Shown piece by piece: positions 7,588 to 13,653 of a DNA stretch of 22,647 nt (position 1 is its first letter; every line of letters begins with the position of its first letter). The stretch is from SCTD01 sp036675425 (GTDB lineage: Bacteria > Actinomycetota > Actinomycetes > Mycobacteriales > SCTD01): positions 1-22,647 of the forward strand of contig JAKFFB010000057.1 in assembly GCA_036675425.1 (NCBI GenBank), given 5' to 3'. The notes beneath the pieces are model-generated. The model ran no database searches, had not been told where the DNA came from, and saw only the letters and a program-made list of their open reading frames with translations. The position numbers and the translations under genes were made by a program.

Positions 7588-8322
7588 ATGGCCCTGCTCA
7601 AGCGCTCCCCGAAGGCTGCTCCCGGCAAGGGCAAGGCCGCTGCCAAGGCTCCGTCGAAGGCGAAGAAGGCCAAGCCGCCGCGGGGCGCACGCCTGAAGCA
7701 GATCAAGCTGGCGTTCACCGCCACCCGCAAGCAGGACCCCAAGGTCCTCCCCCTCGTGCTCGGGGCGTTCCTCGTCCCCGTCGTGCTCCTCGTCGTGATC
7801 GGCCTGGTCTTCGGCGGGGTCCTCTACCTGGCCTTCATCGGCGTGCTGCTGGGCCTGGTCGCCGCGGCGTTCGTCTTCGGGCGCCGGGTGCAGGCCACCG
7901 CCTACTCCCAGGTCGAGGGGCAGATCGGCGCGGCCGCGGCCGTGCTGAGCAACATGCGTGGCGACTGGCGGGTCACCCCGGCCGTCGGCTTCACCCGCGA
8001 GCAGGACCTGCTGCACCGCGTCATCGGCCGGCCCGGCGTCATCCTCGTCGCCGAGGGCTCGTCCAACCGCGTGCGCGGCCTGATCGCGAACGAGAAGAAG
8101 AAGGTCGCCCGGATCATCGGCGACACCCCCGTCTACGACGTCGTGGTCGGCGACGGCGAGGGCCAGATCGGGCTGCGCCAGCTCGAGCGGCACTTCCTCA
8201 AGCTGCCCCGCAACATCAAGCCGAAGACGGTCAACGAGCTGGAGCGCAAGTTCAAGGCGCTGCCGCAGACCTCGATGCCGATCCCGAAGGGCCCGATGCC
8301 GACGCGGGTGCCGCGCCGCTAG
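7588..8322 (+). CDS. DUF4191 family integral membrane protein
   Basis: A 244-aa actinobacterial membrane protein of unknown function. Residues 1-45 are Lys/Ala/Pro-rich and strongly basic (PGKGKAAAKAPSKAKKAK), which suggests a cytoplasmic, nucleic-acid- or lipid-interacting tail. Two adjacent membrane helices occupy about 53-75 and 77-97, separated by a short turn. A soluble domain follows (GDWRVTPAVGFTREQDLLHRV, then GRPGVILVAEG). DUF4191 genes are commonly found between lipA and glnA in actinobacteria, as here. The gene is convergent with the RDD gene and the two share a CTAG tetramer (8319-8322) that supplies both stop codons. The family assignment rests on recalled resemblance and gene context. 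Confidence 0.85.
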   Translation: MALLKRSPKAAPGKGKAAAKAPSKAKKAKPPRGARLKQIKLAFTATRKQDPKVLPLVLGAFLVPVVLLVVIGLVFGGVLYLAFIGVLLGLVAAAFVFGRRVQATAYSQVEGQIGAAAAVLSNMRGDWRVTPAVGFTREQDLLHRVIGRPGVILVAEGSSNRVRGLIANEKKKVARIIGDTPVYDVVVGDGEGQIGLRQLERHFLKLPRNIKPKTVNELERKFKALPQTSMPIPKGPMPTRVPRR

Positions 8323-8783
8323 ACGCGAAGCACCGCCGTGCCTGCGGCCTTGTCGTGCAGGCCGCGGCCGTCGGCGTCGGAGACGACCGCCGGCAGGACC
8401 AGGCACAGCAGCGCGGTGCGGATGGCCACCGGCAGCAGGCCGGGCGGGCCGTTCGGCGCCGCCAGCCGGGCCACGCGCAGCCGGGTCAGCCGCATGCCGA
8501 TGGACTGCCCGGTGAGCGCCTGCAGCACGATCAGCTGGGCGGCGAAGGCGCCGGTGCCGAGGGTGGCCCGCAGGCCCTCGTCGGGGTCCTGCAGCAGCGA
8601 GAAGACGAACGCGCCGATCAGCCCGCCCACGACCAGGTCGACGAGCAGCGCCAGCAGCCGGCTGCCGGTGCCGGCGACGGTCCCCGGCCCCTCCCGCGGC
8701 AGGCCCAGCGACTCGCCCGGCCAGGAGCCCTCGGGCAGCGGCTCGACCGGTCCGTCCAGCCAGTCGCCCGCTCGTCTCGCCAT
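8319..8783 (-). CDS. RDD family membrane protein
   Basis: A 154-aa membrane protein with the RDD domain. The signature residues are visible: Arg42 and Asp49 in SRLLALLVDLVVGG, and Asp144 in GLHDKAAGTAVL near the C-terminus. About three hydrophobic helices lie at 43-62, 76-92 and 118-135, and the central GQSIGMRLTRLRV loop is typical of the family. The molecular function is unsettled; some RDD proteins act in ion transport. The ATG has TAGCCT (8790-8795) exactly 6 nt upstream, a leaderless start, divergent from glnA. Its stop overlaps that of DUF4191. The DUF4191-RDD-glnA neighbourhood is conserved in actinobacteria. Confidence 0.92.
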   Translation of the reverse strand: MARRAGDWLDGPVEPLPEGSWPGESLGLPREGPGTVAGTGSRLLALLVDLVVGGLIGAFVFSLLQDPDEGLRATLGTGAFAAQLIVLQALTGQSIGMRLTRLRVARLAAPNGPPGLLPVAIRTALLCLVLPAVVSDADGRGLHDKAAGTAVLRV

Positions 8784-8789
8784 GCTGAG

Positions 8790-8795
8790 AGGCTA
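8790..8795 (-). promoter_or_regulatory. -10 element of leaderless RDD gene
   Basis: On the minus strand TAGCCT is followed after 6 nt by the ATG at 8783. The same hexamer on the plus strand (8873-8878) serves glnA, so two divergent promoters sit within 155 bp. Confidence 0.6.
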
Positions 8796-8824
8796 GTGGG
8801 GACGGGCTCCGTACGCCCGCCCGC

Positions 8825-8862
8825 GTAACCGCCCCGAAACACACGGGACACCACCGGGTCAC
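8825..8862 (+). promoter_or_regulatory. GlnR-type nitrogen-control box upstream of glnA
   Basis: The sequence reads GTAAC-n6-GAAAC-n6-GACAC-n6-GTCAC. The actinobacterial GlnR consensus is gTnAC-n6-GaAAC, repeated. The first pair (8825-8840) matches at every defined position with the exact 6-nt spacer. The second pair (8847-8862) keeps register but has three mismatches. It sits just upstream of a TAGCCT -10, which has no good -35, as expected of an activator-dependent promoter. GlnR control of glnA is known in Streptomyces and mycobacteria; for this genome it is an inference. Confidence 0.65.
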
Positions 8863-8872
8863 TCCCCCCGGT

Positions 8873-8878
8873 TAGCCT
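8873..8878 (+). promoter_or_regulatory. glnA promoter -10 element
   Basis: TAGCCT lies 59 nt before the TTG start, so glnA is expected to have a short leader, in contrast to the leaderless neighbours. GGAGG at 8927-8931 is the ribosome binding site. Confidence 0.5.
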
Positions 8879-8937
8879 CGACCCAGCGCCGCAACCCGGC
8901 ACGGCCGCCGCCGTGTCCCGACCCCCGGAGGACGTCC

Positions 8938-10362
8938 TTGTTCACCAGTGCCGACGAGGTCCTGAAGTACATCGAGAAGGAGGGCGTCGAGATGGTCGAC
9001 GTCCGCTTCTGCGACCTTCCGGGCGTGATGCAGCACTTCACCGTGCCGGCAGGCTCCTTCACCCAGGACGTCTTCGACGACGGCCTCGGCTTCGACGGGT
9101 CCTCGATCCGCGGGTTCCAGGAGATCCACGAGTCGGACATGCTCCTGCTCCCGGACCCGACCTCGGCCCGGATCGACCCGTTCCGCAACCGCAAGACGCT
9201 GATCATCAACTTCTTCATCCACGACCCGCTGACCGGTGAGGCGTACTCCCGCGACCCGCGCAACGTGGCCAAGAAGGCCGAGGCCTACCTCAAGGGCACG
9301 GGCATCGCGGACACCGCGTTCTTCGGCGCCGAGGCGGAGTTCTACATCTTCGACTCGATCCGCTTCGACTCCCAGCCCCAGGGCACCTTCGTCCACATCG
9401 ACGCCGAGGCCGCGGCCTGGAACTCCGGCACCGACATCCCGGGTGGCAACAAGGGCTACAAGCCGCGCACCAAGGGCGGCTACTTCCCGGTCTCGCCGAC
9501 CGACCACTACGCCGACCTGCGCGACGAGATGGCCGTCCACCTCGAGCAGGCCGGGATGATTGTCGAGCGCGGCCACCACGAGGTCGGCTCCGCCGGTCAG
9601 GCCGAGATCAACTACAAGTTCGGCGAGCTCCTCGAGAGCGCCGACAACCTGATGCTCTTCAAGTACATCATCAAGAACACCGCCGCCGCCGCCGGCAAGA
9701 CGGTCACGTTCATGCCGAAGCCGGTCATGGGTGACAACGGGTCCGGCATGCACTGCCACCAGTCCCTCTGGAAGGACGGCGCGCCGCTGTTCTACGACGA
9801 GGTCGGGTACGCCGGTCTGTCCGACACCGCGCGCTACTACATCGGTGGCCTGCTGCACCACGCGCCGTCGCTGCTGGCCTTCACCAACCCGACGGTCAAC
9901 AGCTACCACCGCCTGGTGCCCGGCTTCGAGGCCCCGGTCAACCTGGTCTACAGCCAGCGCAACCGCTCCGCCTGCATCCGCATCCCGATCACGGGCTCGA
10001 ACCCGAAGGCCAAGCGCCTCGAGTTCCGCTGCCCCGACCCGTCGAGCAACCCCTACCTCGCGTTCTCCGCGATGCTGATGGCCGGTCTCGACGGCATCAA
10101 GAACAAGATCGAGCCGCCGACCCCGGTCGACAAGGACCTCTACGAGCTGCCGCCGGACGAGCTCGCCGACGTCGCCCAGGTCCCCGCGTCGCTCGACGCC
10201 GTGCTCGACGCCCTCGAGGCCGACCACGACTACCTGCTCGAGGGCGGCGTCTTCACCGAGGACCTGATCTCGACCTGGATCGCGTACAAGCGCGAGACCG
10301 AGATCGGCGAGCTGCGGCTGCGTCCGCACCCGTACGAGTTCGCGCTGTACTACGACATCTAG
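8938..10362 (+). CDS. glnA: Glutamine synthetase type I (GSI-beta)
   Basis: Forms glutamine from glutamate, ammonia and ATP; the main ammonia-assimilating enzyme, a cytoplasmic dodecamer. The 474-aa length fits GSI-beta. Visible family blocks include the N-terminal DVRFCDLPGVMQHF, GFDGSSIRGF, the ATP-region EINYKFG, PVMGDNGSGMHCHQS, NRSACIRIP and the C-terminal LRPHPYEFALYYDI. The adenylylation site is present as DLYELPPDE with Tyr402, so activity is probably adjusted by an adenylyltransferase. TTG 8938 is chosen because GGAGG (8927-8931) is 6 nt upstream and the protein then starts at the family's usual position. A GlnR-type box precedes it and a long hairpin follows it. Confidence 0.98.
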   Translation: MFTSADEVLKYIEKEGVEMVDVRFCDLPGVMQHFTVPAGSFTQDVFDDGLGFDGSSIRGFQEIHESDMLLLPDPTSARIDPFRNRKTLIINFFIHDPLTGEAYSRDPRNVAKKAEAYLKGTGIADTAFFGAEAEFYIFDSIRFDSQPQGTFVHIDAEAAAWNSGTDIPGGNKGYKPRTKGGYFPVSPTDHYADLRDEMAVHLEQAGMIVERGHHEVGSAGQAEINYKFGELLESADNLMLFKYIIKNTAAAAGKTVTFMPKPVMGDNGSGMHCHQSLWKDGAPLFYDEVGYAGLSDTARYYIGGLLHHAPSLLAFTNPTVNSYHRLVPGFEAPVNLVYSQRNRSACIRIPITGSNPKAKRLEFRCPDPSSNPYLAFSAMLMAGLDGIKNKIEPPTPVDKDLYELPPDELADVAQVPASLDAVLDALEADHDYLLEGGVFTEDLISTWIAYKRETEIGELRLRPHPYEFALYYDI

Positions 10363-10372
10363 CGCAACCCGC

Positions 10373-10423
10373 CAGAAGTGGCGATCACCCCCGGCGTTCC
10401 AGCGGGGGTGATCGCCACTTCTG
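10373..10423. terminator. Long perfect inverted repeat after glnA, likely transcription terminator
   Basis: Two 20-bp arms (10373-10392 and 10404-10423) are perfectly complementary around an 11-nt loop; a G-C pair inside the loop would extend the stem to 21 bp. It begins 11 nt after the glnA stop. There is no T-tract, which is common for actinobacterial terminators. The near-perfect, AT-containing stem (GAAGTGGCGATCACC) is also what a dispersed palindromic repeat would look like. Confidence 0.65.
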
Positions 10424-10538
10424 CGTTCGGCCTCAGACGCTCGCGTCCTCCTGCGGCTCCGACCCATGTCGCGCTCAACGGCGGACTGGCGAATGCACAC
10501 GTGACGACGATTCTGCTTGTCGTTCTTCCGACACCCCC

Positions 10539-10553
10539 CTCCCAAAACGGGAG
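10539..10553. repeat. Small hairpin upstream of PAS-GGDEF-EAL gene
   Basis: CTCCC-AAAAC-GGGAG forms a 5-bp stem with an A-rich loop about 80 nt before the GTG start. A TTGACG (10557-10562) follows and could be a -35 with AACTCT (10580-10585) as a poor -10. The promoter reading is speculative. Confidence 0.3.
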
Positions 10554-10633
10554 ATATTGACGTACCGTCCCGACGAGGCAACTCTCTGTTCCCTGACCGC
10601 AGGCCAGGACCACTTCCCTTGGGGAGGGCCGCC

Positions 10634-13321
10634 GTGACCGACAGCTCCCGCGACGCCTCGCTGTCAGCGTGTCCGGGCGGGGGCGGGCTCATGGGGCCGG
10701 CGGAGTCGAACGCTCTGGCGGCCGCGCTCGTCGGCAGCGCCGCGGACGCCATCATCGGGATGGACCGTCGCGGCCGCGTGACGGTGTGGAACGCGGGCGC
10801 CGAGTCGCTGTTCGGCTGGACCGCGGACGAGATGCTGGGTGAGTCCGTCGACGTCCTCCACCCACCCGAGCGCCGGAACGAGCTGGCGCGGGTGCTGCGT
10901 GCCCTCGCCGGCTCGACCGAGCCGACCGCGTGGGAGACCGAGCGGCTGCACCGGTCAGGCGCGCTGGTCCCCGTCTCGTGCCGGCTCTCACCGATCCGGA
11001 ACGACAGCGCCAAGGTCGTCGGCGCCTGCTTCCTGATGCGCGAGATCAGCCACGAGGTCGAGCTGCGGCAGCAGCTGGAAGAGGCCCGCGTCGCGGCCGA
11101 GGCCCGGTTCGAGCAGTCGGTCGTGGCGCAGGCGACGCTGTCGCCCGACGGCGTGCTCCTCGAGGTCAACGACGCGCTCTGCCGCCTCTCCGGCTACCTG
11201 CGCAAGGACCTGCTGGGACGGGCGGCCGTGGAGCTCGTGTCCGACGCCGGCCAGGACTCGTCGACGTGCGGCCTGGGCACCGGCGCGCCGTTGCAGGCGG
11301 CTGGGCTGCGCCACCCGCAGCTGCTGCGACGCGCCGACGGGTCGCTCATCGAGACGCTCGTGTCGCTGTCCCCCGTGCGCGATCGCAACGGCGTGATCAG
11401 GCGGCTCGAGGCGGTCGTCGAGGACGTGAGCGCGACCGCAGCCGCCGAACGGCAGCTGCTCCTCAACGAAGCACGGTGGCGGTCGCTCGCATCGCACTCC
11501 TCCGACGTCGCCATGCTGTGCACCGCCGACGCGCAGCTGCTCTTCGCCAGCGAGGCGGCCCTGTCCGTGCTCGGCTACCGGGCCGAGGACCTCGTCGACG
11601 CCGACGGCTGGAGCTTCGTGCACCCGGACGACCTCGCTGAGGTTCAGGCGATGTTCGCCGCCGCCTGCAGCGGTGCTCACGGGGCGTCCTGGAAGTTCGA
11701 GCTGCGGCTGCGGCACGCCGACGGCGGATGGCGGTGGGTGGAGGAGACCCTGAGCAACCACCTCCACGACCCGGCCGTGCAGGCGATGGTCGTCAACATC
11801 GTCGACATCACCGAGCGGAAGTCCTCCGAGGCGGTGCTCGAGGAGCTCGCCGGGATGGACACGCTGACCGGCCTGGCCACCCGGGCACCGCTCATGGCCG
11901 CCCTCGATGCGGCCTTCGCCGCCGGGCGCGCCGGCCGCACCGGCGTCGCCGTCGTCGACCTCACCCGGCTGAAGCTGGTCAACGACACCTTCGGGCACAA
12001 GGTCGGGGACGCGGCGCTCATCGAGGTCGGGGCACGACTGACCCGCACGGTCGACGGTGAGGGGATCATCGCGCGGGTCGGCGGCGACCGCTTCGCGGCC
12101 CTGATCCGCGACGTCGACGACATCTCGGACATGTTCGAGATCGCCGCGGCCCTGCTCGACGCCGTCGAGAACCCGCTGCAGGTCGAGGGCCGGGAGCTGA
12201 TGCTCACCGCGACGATCGGCGCCGCGATCGGTCCGGCGGTGGACAGCGGCGCGCTGCTCGCCTCTGCCGAGTCCGCGCTCACGACGGCCAAGGAGGGCCT
12301 CGCCGGGCCGATGCACATCACGAGGGCGGAGTCGTCCTCGGCCGCGGTGTGCCGGGCGCGGCTCATCGAGGACCTGCGGCGCGGCTTGGACTCCGACGAG
12401 CTCGTCGTGCACTTCCAGCCGATCATGGCACTGCCCGAAGGTCGCCCCGTCGCGTCCGAGGCGCTCGTGCGCTGGCAGCATCCCGACAAGGGCCTGCTCA
12501 GCCCGGCCGCGTTCATCGGCGCGGCCGAGGACAGCGGCCTCATCATCGAGGTCGGGCAGGTCGTGCTGCGCCGGGCCTGCCACGCGGCGGCTCGATGGGC
12601 GCAGGCGGGAGGCAGCCTCTCGAGCTTCCACGTCTCGGTGAACCTGTCGGCCAAGCAGCTCACCCGTGGCGGCATCGTCGACGTCGTCCGCGACGCGCTC
12701 TCCGACAGCGGCGCCTCGCCGGACAACCTCATGCTGGAGGTCACCGAGAGCGCGGTGATGTCCGACGTCGACGCCGCCGTCCGCACGCTCCAGGAGCTGC
12801 GCGCGCTCGGGGTGGCCATCGCCGTGGACGACTTCGGGACCGGCTACTCCTCGCTGACCTACCTCAAGCGCTTCCCCGTCACGGCGCTGAAGATCGACCG
12901 GTCGTTCGTGAGCGGGCTGGGCAGCAACAGCGACGACGCCGCGATCGTCACCTCCGTCATCAACCTGGCCCGGTCCATGGGGCTGGACTGCATCGCCGAA
13001 GGCGTGGAGACCGAGCAGCAGCGGCTCGTCCTGCAGGCCCTGGGCTGCGCTCTCGGGCAGGGTTTCCTCTGGTCGCCGGCCATGGACGAGGAGACCTTCG
13101 GGACCTGGATCGGGTGCGAGGCGCTGGAGGACCGGGGACGACCGGACGTCCTGTCGCTCGACGCCGCCGTCGTCGACCGCGTGCTCGACCTCAGCGAGAC
13201 AGGCGCGAGCCCCGCGACGATCGCCGCGGCGCTGAACGCCGACCAGCACCTCACCACCGCCGGCAAGCGCTGGACCTCGCGCACGGTCGTCCAGCTGCTG
13301 GCGAGGAGCCCTCGACCCTGA
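10634..13321 (+). CDS. PAS-PAS-PAS-GGDEF(degenerate)-EAL cyclic-di-GMP protein with recombinase-like C-terminal tail
   Basis: An 895-aa soluble signalling protein, most likely a c-di-GMP phosphodiesterase. Three PAS domains lie at about 25-140, 155-265 and 280-395, the last ending in the PAC-like VNIVDITERK. The GGDEF domain (about 405-565) reads GGDRF at 483-487, and DLTRLKLVND replaces the usual DLDxFKxVND, so cyclase activity is doubtful. The EAL domain (about 575-820) looks intact: SEALVRW (EAL 609-611), SVNLSAKQL, EVTES, DDFGTGYSSL (732-741), LKIDRSFV and AEGVETE. Residues about 821-895 form an extra tail with TIAAALNADQ and GKRWTSRTVVQLL, resembling the helical motif of serine-recombinase 'recombinase' domains. 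GTG 10634 is chosen for GGGGAGGG 5 nt upstream. The frame is open further upstream but lacks family content there. Confidence 0.92.
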   Translation: MTDSSRDASLSACPGGGGLMGPAESNALAAALVGSAADAIIGMDRRGRVTVWNAGAESLFGWTADEMLGESVDVLHPPERRNELARVLRALAGSTEPTAWETERLHRSGALVPVSCRLSPIRNDSAKVVGACFLMREISHEVELRQQLEEARVAAEARFEQSVVAQATLSPDGVLLEVNDALCRLSGYLRKDLLGRAAVELVSDAGQDSSTCGLGTGAPLQAAGLRHPQLLRRADGSLIETLVSLSPVRDRNGVIRRLEAVVEDVSATAAAERQLLLNEARWRSLASHSSDVAMLCTADAQLLFASEAALSVLGYRAEDLVDADGWSFVHPDDLAEVQAMFAAACSGAHGASWKFELRLRHADGGWRWVEETLSNHLHDPAVQAMVVNIVDITERKSSEAVLEELAGMDTLTGLATRAPLMAALDAAFAAGRAGRTGVAVVDLTRLKLVNDTFGHKVGDAALIEVGARLTRTVDGEGIIARVGGDRFAALIRDVDDISDMFEIAAALLDAVENPLQVEGRELMLTATIGAAIGPAVDSGALLASAESALTTAKEGLAGPMHITRAESSSAAVCRARLIEDLRRGLDSDELVVHFQPIMALPEGRPVASEALVRWQHPDKGLLSPAAFIGAAEDSGLIIEVGQVVLRRACHAAARWAQAGGSLSSFHVSVNLSAKQLTRGGIVDVVRDALSDSGASPDNLMLEVTESAVMSDVDAAVRTLQELRALGVAIAVDDFGTGYSSLTYLKRFPVTALKIDRSFVSGLGSNSDDAAIVTSVINLARSMGLDCIAEGVETEQQRLVLQALGCALGQGFLWSPAMDEETFGTWIGCEALEDRGRPDVLSLDAAVVDRVLDLSETGASPATIAAALNADQHLTTAGKRWTSRTVVQLLARSPRP

Positions 13322-13355
13322 CCGGGGAGACCTCCTCGCACCGGCGTCCGTCGCC

Positions 13356-13361
13356 TACTGT
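13356..13361 (+). promoter_or_regulatory. -10 element of leaderless small charged-protein gene
   Basis: TACTGT is followed after 7 nt by the ATG at 13369, without a Shine-Dalgarno sequence. It is the main evidence that the small frame is expressed from its own start. Confidence 0.5.
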
Positions 13362-13368
13362 CTGGGCC

Positions 13369-13635
13369 ATGTCCGAGTCGTCCGAGTCGTCCACGGGGAA
13401 CCAGCACGACGGCGGGAAGCCGGAGTCCGGCACGCAGCGCGCCGTCCGCGGTGTGGAGCGGGACCGGCGCGCCCGCGACCGCGACGACCGCGCCGAGGAG
13501 CGCGACGACCGGGCGGACGAGCGCGAGGACACCGGCGACCTCACCGGTGCGCCTCAGGACCGCAAGGCGGCCGAGTCGGACCGTCAGCAGGCCGACGTGG
13601 ACCGGCACCACGCGGCCAGGGACCGCGACGCGTAG
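13369..13635 (+). CDS. Small, highly charged low-complexity protein (88 aa)
   Basis: I do not recognise a named family. The 88-aa product begins with Ser/Glu repeats (MSESSESSTGN) and then consists largely of Asp/Arg/Glu: DRRARDRDDRAEERDDRADE and later DRHHAARDRDA, with a short neutral break (TGDLTGAPQ). There is no hydrophobic segment, so it should be soluble and either disordered or a single charged coiled coil. Similar D-R-x-x-D/E-R-D repeats occur beside or within actinobacterial GGDEF proteins, as far as I recall. It lies 47 bp after the PAS-GGDEF-EAL gene and is convergent with the membrane GGDEF-EAL gene (18 bp). A TACTGT hexamer 7 nt before the ATG supports expression. Function unknown. 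Confidence 0.6.
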   Translation: MSESSESSTGNQHDGGKPESGTQRAVRGVERDRRARDRDDRAEERDDRADEREDTGDLTGAPQDRKAAESDRQQADVDRHHAARDRDA

Positions 13636-13653
13636 CGGGTCCTGCGCAAGCTG

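Noticed and set aside
8872..11169. Long minus-strand frame opposite glnA
   Set aside because: Antisense to glnA, with no recognisable domain and a sequence dominated by Val/Arg/Gly from reversed codons.
10988..13249. Long minus-strand frame opposite the PAS-GGDEF-EAL gene
   Set aside because: Shadow frame; the plus strand carries clear EAL motifs.
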